Below, one piece after another: positions 46,050-57,177 of a stretch of 64,000 nt of DNA. The stretch is from Epiperipatus broadwayi (taxonomy: Eukaryota > Onychophora > Udeonychophora > Euonychophora > Peripatidae). The position numbers and the translations under genes are program-made. Numbering within the stretch: position 1 is the first letter of the stretch; every line of letters starts with the position of its first letter. The notes under the pieces are model-generated. The model had not been told where the DNA came from. It made no database searches and was given only the letters and a program-made list of their open reading frames with translations. The stretch is taken from contig JAQFVV010006855.1 of the NCBI GenBank assembly GCA_028023455.1, positions 186,001 to 250,000 of the forward strand, written 5' to 3'.

Positions 46050-47900
46050 CTATTTTTGAATATTGATTTATTGGATTAATTTTCTGGTCTTTAAAAAAAC
46101 TCTGATATTTTATCTTTCTGTTAAGATTGTTACAAATTTTTACTATTTTGTCTAGTTTCTATATTTTTAATCACATTTTCTTACTTGTCACATGGCTTTA
46201 CTTTTTTTTTGCCTCACCTTTAAGTTTCATGAAATCTTGGAAAGCAGAATTCATTTTGTAAAATAAAGGTTACTTTATTCCTGAAGTTTTCTATATAATA
46301 ATCTATAATATTTAAATTAACTTTCGTTTCAGTGGAAATATCACTCGAGTCATCTCTATCATAATATTTTAAAGTACTTTTTATCTTCATCCAAATAGTA
46401 GCATATGATAAACATATTAATGTGTTTCTCCTTTCATCTGTGATATAGCCATTCACATTAGTATTGCCCAGATCTTTTCTGTCCATTATATATTGTCTTG
46501 GTGTTTTAATACCAATGTTTTAATTAATTGTCTTGCATATTACTCTCATCTTCATCATCACAATTGGTATCAAATTTACCTTTTTGCTTATCACATTTTT
46601 TCCATTTATGTATTCATCCATAACAAAAAAATCAGCAATATCATTATCCTCTTGCAATCTACATTTCTTTGTATCTTCAAAATCCATATTTGATTCACTT
46701 GTATGTTGCATATAAATTTGCTTCTCATCATTAAATTTATGTCATTATTTTCTTGCAATTTATGGGCAATGTCTCACAGTATTTCTAAATAATGCACTCT
46801 GGTACTTATCCATAAAGTTCTTCATTTCATTCATAAGAGAATATTGTCTTTTAACTTTTGGTTTAACAAAACGTTAACAAAACATTAAAGTGATATTTCT
46901 TTAACTTCATACACTTTACCATTTTCCAGCCTATTTTTATTAATCTCATAAATTGTATCTTCACTAATTATTTCATGCCTACAATGTGAAATGGCAAATG
47001 TTTTTAAGTGTTATAGATCTTATAAAATTGTGTTTTGATTCCCATGTATCTAAATTTGCATGCTTTCTATTATAATATAATCATTTTAGTTTGTTTAGAA
47101 TGTAATGCTGCGATCTTGTTTGATTTATTTGGTATTCCCACATGTCAGCATAAGGTTTTCTCTGAAAATTTGGAAATGCTTTATTTTAATTGATTCAATA
47201 TTAGTTTTTCATTTGTTCTGGTCCTACAATTAGTTTTAATATTATATTCACCATTCATTTGTCTCAGTCAATTTATTTTGCTTTCTTGTGGTACATCTGT
47301 CTTGCTCATTCATTTTTTTTTTGATATACTGTCTATTTATTTTTTTTTATAAATTTTTCTTATTTTATATTCATCGCTGGCTAAAGCATTGTTATAGTAT
47401 TTACGGGATTTTATTTTTGCATTGTGGTATTTGTTATTCTCTGTACAATAGCTGCTTTTTTGAAAATAATCTTTATACTATCTTCTTCATGATATAAATT
47501 TTCTGGTACTTCTCTTTCTAATTTCCAACTTTTTCTTTCATTATCTTAATACTGCACCATTTCCAATTTCTCATTTCTGCCATGTTCGTTGGTAGATTTT
47601 TTCTATACACTTTGCTTAAAAGAACTTTTATAATGTACTTTAAAAACTATATCTCTAACACTGTTTTTACAAATAAACCTTTTACTCCTATATCAAACAG
47701 AATCTCTAGACAGAATAAAATCCCCTAATCCATTTTTGACTTTATCCTTTGTGGACATCCTATTCTATTTTGTCCTACATTATTTATGCCTATTTTTTTA
47801 ATTGTTCACAATAAACAGTCTTTCTCATGTGGTTACTTATTCAGATTATCACTTTTTGTTTATTTCTATTATTGAGATTATCGAACTATTAATCCTTTCA
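46050..47900 (-). pseudogene. Decayed minus-strand coding element, unidentified
   Basis: The minus strand is A-rich and carries successive open stretches: MDRKDLGNTNVNGYITDERR with LICLSYATIWMKIKSTLKYY (46,220-46,486), MDFEDTKKCRLQEDNDIADF (46,520-46,711) and K/N-rich pieces up to 47,900. The composition suggests an old retroelement or transposon, but no catalytic motif was found. Family unknown. Confidence 0.35.
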
Positions 47901-47959
47901 GGGCTGTTTGGTCTTTGCCTGGATAGAAAAAAATAATTATAGTTTATAGTTATATAGTC

Positions 47960-48105
47960 CTCAATGGAAGCCAGAAGGCTTGTGCATAAAATCCCTATCT
48001 AGTGCCTACTCATCCAATATCCACAGACTAGTTTCTGGCTTGTGGCCTTCATCAGTGAGGAGCCTTGGATCTGAGAGCACTGCACCTAGATCTTAGAATC
48101 TAATA
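47960..48105 (-). repeat. Dispersed repeat R1, further copy
   Basis: GCCAGAAGGCTTGTGCATAA, CCTATCTAGTGCCTACTCAT, GACTAGTTTCTGGCTTGTGG and CTTGGATCTGAGAGCACTGC match the complement of 44,150-44,330. It is followed by a short inverted repeat TACCTCTTTCC GTGT GGAAAGAGGTA (48,105-48,130). Confidence 0.8.
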
Positions 48106-48149
48106 CCTCTTTCCGTGTGGAAAGAGGTATACTACATGTAATTTCAAGG

Positions 48150-48305
48150 TGGTTATTCATAGGGTCTTGAGTCTTGGAATCCTGGCTTACGAGTTGAAGT
48201 GTGGTCGGACTTGGGATGTCACAGTCCTAGTCTGGTCAGCTTCAGTCTCTTTTGCTTGGATTCTGAATTCTGTTATGTGAATGTACAAACTTGACTGTTA
48301 CATAG
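48150..48305. repeat. Dispersed repeat R2, copy 2
   Basis: See copy at 45,690-45,855. Confidence 0.55.
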
Positions 48306-48610
48306 TATTTTTTTCCCCCGGGTTTGTATGCCCAAAATCATGGGGCCTGTAACTTATTTCCACCCCTGAGGAGATTATTGAGTATAGAGATAAAATTCTT
48401 TTCTTCAAAATTAATGATTTTGAATTAATTTTTTAGTTTTCCAAAATAATGTATATGTATAGATTTTTTTTCCTGAGTTTGAACGTCAATTAATTCCATA
48501 CTCAGAGTAAATTATTATTTCATTATATAAAAATTATTTATATAGATGCATAGTAGAATTTTAAGGGGATTTATAATATATGTAGTGTAAACTTTCTTGC
48601 TCACTGTGAC

Positions 48611-48651
48611 TGGTGCCCGAGGATGATTTGAATAAATGTCAAATCATCCTC
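48611..48651 (+). promoter_or_regulatory. Candidate primer-binding site overlapping a hairpin
   Basis: TGGTGCCCGAGGATGATT (48,611-48,628) looks like a tRNA-primed binding site for the gag-protease element that starts 0.5 kb downstream. Its second half forms the left arm of a perfect 13-bp stem (48,619-48,631 with 48,639-48,651). A 5' LTR should end just before it, but no matching 3' LTR is present in the window, so that LTR cannot be confirmed. Confidence 0.45.
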
Positions 48652-49144
48652 ACATAAATTTTGTCATCAGGAGTAAAGAGAGAAGAGGTGGGTCTATTAT
48701 TTGTATTATGTTTTATGAATTGGATTGAATGAGAAAGAGAAGGAAATAAATGTAAGGTCAAATCAAGTCTTAAAGGTTCGAAATTAGCACAGACATGTAA
48801 ATTAAATTATAACCATGAACCATGGAAAATTTAAAAAAGAAAAACAGCTGCAAGAGGCCAAGGGTGAGTTGCATTTTATATTTTTTTTGTTATATATATT
48901 AAATTTATTTCACTGTTAGTTAAATGTTGGGTGGGCATCAAGCGAATGTATAGTGAGAAGTTAGGTGTATTAATAGAGTTAGGCATAGGTGTTGGGATGA
49001 GTAGGAGACAAATCATTTCTTTGTGGAGTGCAGCAATTAGCCGATTTAGTAAAGCAAATAAAAACCAAGAAACTTCAGTAAAAACAAATTGAGCCTTTAA
49101 AAGAGAAATTTTTTTTTTGTTCTTATATTAAAATGTATATTAAA

Positions 49145-49865
49145 ATGGATAGTAGTACGGAGGAGGAAAGGGAAGTAGAAAGCCAGATTAGGGAAAAGGC
49201 ATCTATACAACAGAGTGTGGCCATGTCAGAAAAGTCAGACACCACAGTAAATGAACCGAGACCTATAGAAGAAATTAAGAAAGAATGCTGGAATATGAAC
49301 TCAATGATGGAGTCACTATTGAAGCAAATTAGACAGGATGCAGAAGAGATAGATAGAAAAAGTAGACAGGATGCAGAAGAGAGAGATCATAGAAATAATC
49401 TAGAAATGGAACGACGTTTTGAAGCTTTGGGTAGGCGATGTGAGGAAGGAACAGCACAGATTAGAAAAGACTTAGAAGAAATGCTGTATAAAAGCCTGCA
49501 GGAAGTATCGTTTAGCTGCCAACAGAATTGTGAAAAAATACAGTTTGAATTCACAGAAATGCTGGATACAACCAGGACAGAAAATAAAAATGAAATGGTG
49601 AAAATCCAAGAGGAAATCAAAGCCATGGGGGAGCAGGTTGAGCATCAAGAAAGTGATATAGGGGAGAAGTTCAATAAAATGGAGACAGATCTTAGCAGGA
49701 AATTTCAGGAATATGAAGACACATAGTGAGATCTGGGATGAAATATATGAATTAAAAAAGGCCTGGCTCATAGAAGTCAAGCAGCAGCCGAGGAAGAGAA
49801 CAGTATTGCAGAATGTATTCAAGAATTAAGAAAAGACCTCACTGAAATGAAAGGAGCAAAGAAAG
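49145..49865 (+). pseudogene. Gypsy-type gag, N-terminal coiled coil
   Basis: A frame from MDSSTEEEREVESQ (ATG at 49,145; an in-frame ATG lies 12 bp upstream) to a TAG at 49,726. It is rich in E, K, R and Q with heptad character (MNSMMESLLKQIRQDAEE, RKSRQDAEERDHR, EMVKIQEEIKAMGEQ). Similar text continues in shifted frames to 49,865, where a TRIM-like insertion interrupts it. Capsid homology resumes after the insertion. Broken by the stop, the frameshift and the insertion. Confidence 0.65.
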
Positions 49866-51418
49866 TGTAGTGTTTTGTATAAAATGGTGGACATGTTTGT
49901 GCACTCCAGAAAAAACTAGAATGTATTCGAGAGGTTGTTTTAGATCGTATGCTGATAGCTGTGGAATTTAATTAAGGCATTGACATAATGGCGATCGACT
50001 ATTCCAAGAGATATTTGCTGATTGCAAATATTTCTGGATAAGAGACGATACCTTATTGGATGGTGTATTAATTGCTACAGTTGTCAGCAAGCAATAGAAG
50101 ATGGTGTAACATCTATGCAGAGCAGTGTAATATAGAGAGCAGTCACACAGTTGAGTAGCAGTATTAGAATAGACGTCTGTTTAACACCAGTGGAGATATC
50201 TTGCATCAGTGCTGGTGGTGAGTGACCAGCGCCCAGTGGAAATGTAGTCCATGGGTGTAGCTAGAAGAGCCCACAGAAATGAAGAGCATTAGTTGCAGAA
50301 GAGAAGCATTCGTTGCAGAGTAGAGCATTAGTTGCAGAGTAGAAGCATTAGTTGCAGAGGAGAAGCATTCATTGTAGAGCAAGGCATTCGTTGCAAAATA
50401 GACCATTCATTGGAGAGCACTCATTGGAAAAGAACAGCGTGGGAATTGTGATTATGTAAAGTAGAGAGAGTTGTTGCAGACTGTTTGCTATTCTGATTAC
50501 TTAATAACATCGTGTCCTAATGTATATAGATGTGCATATGGATACTTCAATGGCGCAGTCACATTTGGAACCTGTGAGTAGCGAATAAGTTTTGCATACA
50601 ACAAGGTTAGCCATAGACAGAGAAACCTGTGAAAATGGAAATCCCAGTTAGTAGCAAGAGAAAAACAACACCAAGGAATAGCAACAAGGGTTTTTCTGGA
50701 GTGGAGGGAAGTGTGTAGTGTTTTGTATAAAATGGCAGACATGTTTGTGCACTCCAGAAAAAACTAGAATGTATTCAAGAGGTTGTTTTAGATTGCACAC
50801 TGATAGCTGTGGAATTTAATTAAGGCATTGACATAGTGGCAATCAACTATTCCAAGAGATATTTGCTGATTGCAAATATTTCTGGATAAGAGACGATACC
50901 TTATTGGACAGTGTATTAATTGCTACAGTTGTCTGCAAGCAATAGAAGGCAGTGTAACATCTATGCAGAGCAGTGTAATATAGAGAGCAGTCATGCAGTT
51001 GAGTAGCAGTATTAGAATAGACGTCTGTTTAACACCAGTGGAGATATCTCGCATCAGTGCTGGCGGTGGGTGACCAGCGCCCAGTGGAAATGTAGTCCAT
51101 GGCTGTAGCTGGAAGAGCCCACAGAAATGAAGAGCATTAGTTGCAGAGAAGAGCATTAGTTGCAGAAGAGAAGCATTCATTGCAGAGTAGGGCATTATTT
51201 GCCGAGTAGAAGCATTAGTTGCAGAGGAGAAGCATTTGTTGCAGAGCAAGGCTTTCATTGCAAAATAGACCATTTGTTGGAGAGCACTCATTGGAAAAGA
51301 ACAGTGTGGGAATTGCGATTATGTAAAGTAGAGAGAGAGTTGTTGCAGACTGTTCACTATTCTGATTACTTAATAACATCATGTCCTAATGTATATAGAT
51401 GTGCATATGGATACTTCA
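49866..51418 (+). mobile_element. TRIM-like mini LTR retrotransposon nested in gag
   Basis: Two direct repeats, 49,866-50,549 (684 bp) and 50,714-51,418 (705 bp), begin TGTAGTGTTTTG and end GATACTTCA (TG...CA). Only 164 bp lie between them. The spacer starts ATGGCGCAGTCACATTTGGA (primer-site-like) and ends GGAGTGGAGGGAAG (polypurine-like). Outside flanks GAAAG and GAAAA suggest a 4-5 bp target duplication. It has no coding capacity. Each LTR has TATAAAA 12 bp from its start and an array of about 20-bp repeats. By eye the LTRs differ by around 5 percent, mostly transitions, so it is older than the 10.3-kb element. Confidence 0.75.
50279..50427. repeat. About 20-bp tandem array in TRIM LTR
   Basis: Seven to eight units like AGAAGCATTAGTTGCAGAG; present again at 51,129-51,295 with a different unit order. 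Confidence 0.8.
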
Positions 51419-52226
51419 GAAAAAAAGCATAGAGAACAGTTTAGCCATTAGTCATTCAGCCAAAAACCCATGCAAAAGAAAACTTGTATCAGTGGGGGAC
51501 TCTAAAGAGATTCTTAGAAAGGAGGAAAGCAACGTCAATGCAGAAAGTGTCATAAACAAAGGAAATGATCAGATAGCCACCCCAGATAGGAATGAGTTAG
51601 ATGCAGAGACAATTGGACTGGGAATTCCACCAATAGGAATTCACATAGGTTTAGCTAAATTTATTCAAGTGAAATCTTTTAAAGGAGAAGTGGGAGAAAA
51701 CCCAAAGACCCATTTAGAAAGTTTAAGGTAACTTTTCAGGTTTCAGAAAATCCCAGTGGCTGATCAGGTAGCTCTGTCTATACACTATTTATATGGGTAT
51801 GTCAAATCATGATGGGACTGTTGTAATGAGAAGCCGCAAAATTTTGAGCAATATACGGATGCCATGCACAAAACATTTTGGAGTAAGGAGCACCAGGAGG
51901 GTATCTACCATGGTATACTCAGAGAAACCTATGGATCGGTAGTAAAGGAGACCCATACTCAATTTTTTCTGAGGCAGATAGCTTCCCTCAGATCCTTAAT
52001 GGCCTTCCCATTCACAGAGACACAGATGATCAGAATTATCCAGCAAAACATGCCTAATCGAGTACAACAACTGATGATGGGATGTTGGATTAGGACAATA
52101 GAAAACATGGCAGGGTTTCTAACAAGGATTGACTTCACACCAGCATCTAAAGAATCACCAGAGAAGATGCAGCGAATCGATTCTCCAAGATGTCAAACTA
52201 TGATGACTAGTAGGTCGCCTAGATAG
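51419..52226 (+). pseudogene. Gypsy-type gag, capsid region
   Basis: One frame with two in-frame stops (51,729-51,731; about 51,810, where a Trp codon seems to have become TGA in KS*WDC). It reads IQVKSFKGEVGENPKTHLES, FRFQKIPVADQVALSIHYLY, DCCNEKPQNFEQYTDAM and MIRIIQQNMPNRVQQL. This order (FKGE..P..HL, W.., EF..F, ETYG, I..NM) is that of retrotransposon capsid domains. No CCHC zinc knuckle is visible. Pseudogene. Confidence 0.75.
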
Positions 52227-52264
52227 GAATCCTGAAATCAAACATGAGTAAAAGAACCCTATAG

Positions 52265-52990
52265 ATGCCAGACATTGTTAAACTACAGGGGATCCTGTTA
52301 GTTAGTTCCTCCTACCAGAGTCCAGTGGATAAAGAAGGGAACATAGTGATGGTGGATTCCATCACATCTGTAATCATTGATTTAGACAAAACCAGGCCAG
52401 AAGTTCCACTTAAACCATGTCCTATAGTGCAAGTAAGAGCTGGCATAATGGAAGTATGTGCATTGTTGGATACAGGTAGCCAGGTGTCGTTCGTTTCAAA
52501 AGAATGGCTGACCAAGGTGCAAAAACAGATGCCTGATATACCAACATTGCCGATGAAAGCATTGGCTATAATCCTAGCAGACAATCGAAAGACCAAGACC
52601 GAAAGACAACAAGTATGGTTGGAGTTGGAGTGGGGTCAAACTACTCTAGGCCACACATTTTTAGTCATGGCTAAGTTAATATATTGTTTGGTAGTAGGGA
52701 GTGATTTTTTGAATCAGCACAGATGCTGGATTGATTTGGGAAATAATATGTTTTTTATATACCAAGAGCAAATTGCATTGGAAGAGGATTTGCAGGAAAT
52801 ACAGAAGAAGGACCAGGCATGGGGAGAATCACTTGCTATATCGAAGGAGACCATCGAAAATGAAAAAAATGTCAAATTTGCACAGGAAGTGGTGGAGGAG
52901 AGTAATAAGAGTAAGAAAAAACCTCCAGACGTTTTGCACGCTGAGATCCAAGTGGAGAATGCTATAATGGAATTGGGGCCAGAAATATAA
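52265..52990 (+). CDS. Retropepsin-type aspartic protease region (241 codons)
   Basis: An open frame with CALLDTGSQVSFVSKEWL (about residues 70-87), the DTGS active-site loop and following strand of retroviral-type proteases, which cut Gag-Pol and work as homodimers. Upstream PLKPCPIVQVRAGIMEV and downstream IYCLVVGSDFLNQHR (the flap-to-GxDFL block) fit the same fold, so the domain spans about residues 55-150. The K/E-rich remainder would lead into RT, but RT is absent. The frame lies +1 relative to the capsid frame. The domain itself looks intact, although the element is dead. Confidence 0.8.
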   Translation: MPDIVKLQGILLVSSSYQSPVDKEGNIVMVDSITSVIIDLDKTRPEVPLKPCPIVQVRAGIMEVCALLDTGSQVSFVSKEWLTKVQKQMPDIPTLPMKALAIILADNRKTKTERQQVWLELEWGQTTLGHTFLVMAKLIYCLVVGSDFLNQHRCWIDLGNNMFFIYQEQIALEEDLQEIQKKDQAWGESLAISKETIENEKNVKFAQEVVEESNKSKKKPPDVLHAEIQVENAIMELGPEI

Positions 52991-53253
52991 GAATTTTTCA
53001 CCATGCAAATGACCCAGATGGTCGAGATTCTAAATTAAAGGAAAATGAGGTCAAACTAAGCCACGAAATACCTTACGAAGGAAGCGAGTTTGCACGGAGT
53101 CTAGAAATGCACCCAGCACAACTGACTGTGAGATGGGAAGATAAGTATGAGGGATATGGATGGACATCAGACGACGAGGATGACATTATAGTCGGGTGCT
53201 GTTTTAAGTCAGATAAAGAGGAGTTACTTAATGTACCCCCAGATCCTATTTAG
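52978..53253 (+). pseudogene. Short 3' coding remnant of the Gypsy element
   Basis: In another frame the text continues (RDSKLKENEVKLSHEIPYEG, AQLTVRWEDKYEGYGWTSDD, then acidic) to TAG at 53,251. It is probably the end of pol, or a linker left after deletion of RT, RNase H and integrase. No named domain; no 3' LTR follows. Confidence 0.4.
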
Positions 53254-53285
53254 ATAGAAAATATTTTTTTTTTGGATCTACCCTT

Positions 53286-53391
53286 CCTTATCATTATGTA
53301 CTTTATGAATTATATATATATATATAAAATTAACATATCCTTATCATTATGTACTTTATGAATTATATATATATATATAAAATTAACATCC
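53286..53391. repeat. 53-bp tandem duplication
   Basis: CCTTATCATTATGTACTTTA starts two nearly identical units (53,286 and 53,339), each with a TA tract. Confidence 0.9.
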
Positions 53392-54980
53392 CCATTGCAA
53401 CTAATTGACATATCCAATATTTGACAATATTCTATTTTGTGTGGATTACTTTTAAACTTTTAATTTAGTCGTATTTTTTTGTAGTAATTGATTGTCTAAT
53501 ATGTATGAAGTTCCTCGGTATAGAATGTAGCAGGCAATTGGGTTTATATGTTTTTCATCTCTATGTGGTAGCTTAATTGATTTAATATTATTAGTAAAAA
53601 AAAAAAAAGCCTATCAAATTATTTAATAGCCAATTGTAAGTAAATTCCTTTTTTTTGTTATTATTTTTGTCCCAGGTATTCGGATATGAAACAATAACTT
53701 TCCAAGCCCCTATCATTTCACCATCAAACCTAATGACACACTCATCTGTGCTAAGTTTGAACCTATTTAAATGTTAATAAATTAAAAATTTGCTCATGTC
53801 TGTATAAACAGTATTACATATTTGCGTGCAAATCAATGCTATAATTAGATAGGATTAGGAAAATTATAGCATACTAAATTTATTTAATATTTCTAAAAAT
53901 GTTCATTATATTATTTAAGTTAAGAGTAAATTATTCATTTTGTTGTTTAATATTGTGATTTCGTATGTGGATATATAATCCGTGCTATATAGAAGAAAGA
54001 CATGATTTTAAAATATGTAAAAGCCATTATCTAAAAATAATATTAAATGTTTCTTTAAAAAATTGGTAAAATATTTCTAGTTTTAAATATATTTCAGGGA
54101 AAAGTTTCTCAAAAATATATTTAAAAGCTATATTAAAATATGTTTGTAAATTATTTTAAATATGTTAAAAAGGTTTGCATTTTAAAAAAATGTTAAAAGG
54201 TTGTTTTTAAATAAAAAGAGTTTCTATTATATATAAGATTAAAAATAAAAGCTGGTCAAGTAATTAAAAAGATTTCTGGTTGTAAACAAGTGTCACTAAC
54301 GACCACATCTGGAATCCGTAAAAAGTAAAACTAGTTTAAAATTTACTAATTAAAATCTCCTTAGATAAGATTAAGTTATTTTAAAATCTAAATTGGACAA
54401 TTGTTTGCAACGAAAAATCTTAATTATAATAATAGCTTATGGAATGTTTCTAACATAAGTTATCTAAGATTGTAAAAATCTGGATTATAAATTGAAAAAT
54501 ATTTAATTAAATTCCTGAGTTTAGTGAGTCTTGAGGCGATAGATTCCGATAAGGAAAAGATATTGAACCTAATTGAAATTCGATTCAATTGCGTTATCGA
54601 AAAAAAGAAATTTACTAAGCTTTTACGTTACATTAAACGTAAGGTTTAAATTTGCAATATTATTTAAAAAGAATGTGTGTATCCAAGTATACATACGTTT
54701 ATATGTAAAACAGATTTTTTAAAAAAATGTTTATCGATTTATTTTAAAATAGTTTTCATATACCGCCTGTTTTTAAATCCATTTGATTTAAAAACAAGCT
54801 GGCTAGCTAATTGCATTCCTGTTGCTTTTATTTTAATTATTGTAAACAATTTTGATTGCGGAGATTTGAGTTTTATGTTGTTGTTTTCATTTCAATAAAC
54901 CCTGGGTGGAATTCTTAGATAGATTGAGTGGGAGATTAATATTTGCCCTGCCTCAGGCATAGAAATTGGACAACAAGTAA
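53392..54980. other. AT-rich non-coding DNA
   Basis: No supported gene. Many short TTTAAA-rich motifs. Confidence 0.5.
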
Positions 54981-54984
54981 AGTG

Positions 54985-55048
54985 TTTCGCGGGAAATGGA
55001 GCATCGTATAAATAGCCCCAAAAATTTGGAGTGTCAGTTAATTCAGTT
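54985..55048 (+). promoter_or_regulatory. Strong candidate Pol II core promoter: E2F-like site, TATA, initiator
   Basis: TTTCGCGGGAAA (54,985-54,996) matches the E2F consensus closely. TATAAATA (55,007-55,014) follows, then TCAGTT at 55,034-55,039 and again at 55,043-55,048. The A of the first TCAGTT is 29 bp from the T of the TATA, the classical arthropod spacing. An E2F site suggests S-phase or proliferation-linked expression of whatever lies downstream. Confidence 0.55.
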
Positions 55049-55363
55049 TTGAGAGATAGATAAGTGGTTTTCTCACGTGAAAGTTATATCAGTGCAGTCA
55101 TTTAAATTTCTTAGTTAAAGGACATCAGCTGTTATTAAATACTTTGCTTGCAAAAATGAAAAATTCTATCCCTGTTAACCACCACTTGAATGGCTTGCTA
55201 ACTCCACAAAAGATGGATCCCTGACTTCCAAGTTTGCTCCAGTAATGCCTTGAACACCTAAAAGAAGCCGGAACCTCTCTGCATCTACCGTGCCGCCTAA
55301 AGAACCTGAAAATGAACTTAAGTAAAAGTGCGCACTCTACGTGAACATTGCTTTTACCGAAAG
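55036..55363 (+). other. Candidate first exon downstream of the promoter
   Basis: GC content rises. A 22-codon frame starts at ATG 55,156 (MKNSIPVNHHLNGLLTPQKM) and stops at 55,222-55,224. In the next frame there is TPKRSRNLSASTVPPKEPEN flanked by stops, so an older coding exon may have been frame-shifted. A donor-like site AAAG|GTAACT ends it at 55,363. Either a 5' UTR with a small upstream ORF or a decayed first coding exon. No continuation can be identified. Confidence 0.35.
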
Positions 55364-56940
55364 GTAACTATTTTCGTTTTTATTCTTCCCAGGGTAGATT
55401 AATTCTCATTAAATCTCCGCTCAATCTAATCATAAATATGTCTTCTTAAATCAATATAGCCTCATATCTAATATTTGCGTGTTTTCCAATATTTTATAGT
55501 GTGTCTTGGAATCTTAGTTTTAAGCTTCCAATTTGCTTTCAGTTTTGTTTATTGGAGAGTGACGAATGAGTTTTATCTTTTATGCCTCGCTTTTGTAAAT
55601 GCTTTAGCAGCCTTGTATATATTTTTTATGCTTACCTGTAATTATTTAGTATTCAATAATTAATTTTATACTCTATGTTTGCCCTCTTGCTAAACCTCCA
55701 AAAATCTTTTGGCTGACGACTTTATTGTCTAATTTTCTGCAGGTGGAGATTTCGTTTCTACTATCTCCAAAAAGCAGAAATTAGAATTGTGTTTTTCTTT
55801 GTAATTTTATAAGTCATCAGCAGGAAGATAAATTTTATCCTTTCTTAAATTACAGGTGAGCAATACTTTCGGTCTGCTAGAGTATTTAAACTTTTGATAT
55901 TTCGTACTCATGTGCACTCTCCGATAGATTTCTTTTTGTAGTTATTATGTGCTTTAAATTTATCAGAGCGTGTACTCAGAATTTGTTTGTAAGTTTATTT
56001 TCTTTTCTTTATTTGCTGGGGCAGACGTAACTTTTTTTCTAATCATTTACTTATCTTTTATTGGGACCATTAATTATTAATTTTAAAGTAATTTTCGCCA
56101 ATCGTTTGGCTGGGATTCACCAGTTTTAATTGTTTCTTCATTTCAGTTGTGATTACAGGTAATTTTGTTTAAGATTAATGTTTACAATCTAAAATCATCC
56201 TACTAATCTATTCTCATAAAGATTTTTGAACAAGTAATATAAATAGAATGTTTCTTAACGATGAAATGATTAGTGTAATATTTATAATTGACCTGAACTT
56301 TAATTGCAAAAGAAGGTCGCAAACAATGGTAAACCCAACTGATGATAATTTTTTAGATTACAAATAGCAAATATATCATTCCTTCATTTTTTCAGAGCAA
56401 ACAATAATTTGAGTCCGTTGTAATGAGAATCCTAAGATTGTCGATGTAGTTCAGAATTTTTCCATTCTAACGTTTTCCATTTTCAGTGAAGGAGAACACC
56501 TTCCATCTTCATGCTTTTATGATTTAAAACATTTTATTCCATAGTGATTCATTTAATTGGGGAAGATCTAAACATATGTACTCCACTAATAGAATTTGAT
56601 CAACACACACATAAGATCGATAAAGAAGATTAAATTGGTTTTATCAGTAGTATCATAGAACTTATCCAGTCGATGCGTTATTGATAAACTGCATTTTTTT
56701 TGGTGGGGTAACGATTGAGAGGAATATATTTGAGCAATTATTTTATACATTAGTTTTGCGTATATAAATATATACACTTGATGGAGAGGTAGGCTGTAAC
56801 GTAAGATCCATCTCATTTACTTCTGATCTTTAACTTCTTATAAACTCTCAACTAATAATATCAACCGATATATCTTTAGCATGTCTATATATTAACTAAA
56901 ACATTGTGCAAAATGATTTCTACTAGTATTCAACCAAAGT
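55364..56940 (+). other. Intron-like DNA with ratchet-type splice sites
   Basis: Juxtaposed acceptor-donor strings occur at 55,741 (TTTTCTGCAG|GTGGAG), 55,855 (TTAAATTACAG|GTGAGC) and 56,158 (GTGATTACAG|GTAATT), preceded by T- and C-rich tracts. No exon is seen. A hydrophobic frame at 55,475-55,663 begins with TTG, not ATG, and is not supported. Confidence 0.3.
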
Positions 56941-57177
56941 AATTAATACTTATATATCCTCACATTTAAATAATTTATGAAGTATTACGTGTATTTTTAT
57001 TGATCTGGATAATCGCATAAGTAAATGGTGCAAATATATATTACTAACTATAAGTAATATACTTTGAGAATATTTTTTACAATATTTTTCTTAAAAACTA
57101 AACTCAGCAAATCCAAATTCATAATTGACTTTCTTTAGTAATATAAATAATATTTTGTTTAAATTGCATGTTGTTAT

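Noticed and set aside
50206-51291. Minus-strand frames with repeated ATNASLLQL-type text
   Set aside because: Shadows of the 20-bp array in the TRIM LTRs.
55475-55663. 62-codon hydrophobic frame resembling a small membrane protein
   Set aside because: Begins with TTG rather than ATG and lies in intron-like DNA; short hydrophobic frames are common in T-rich sequence.
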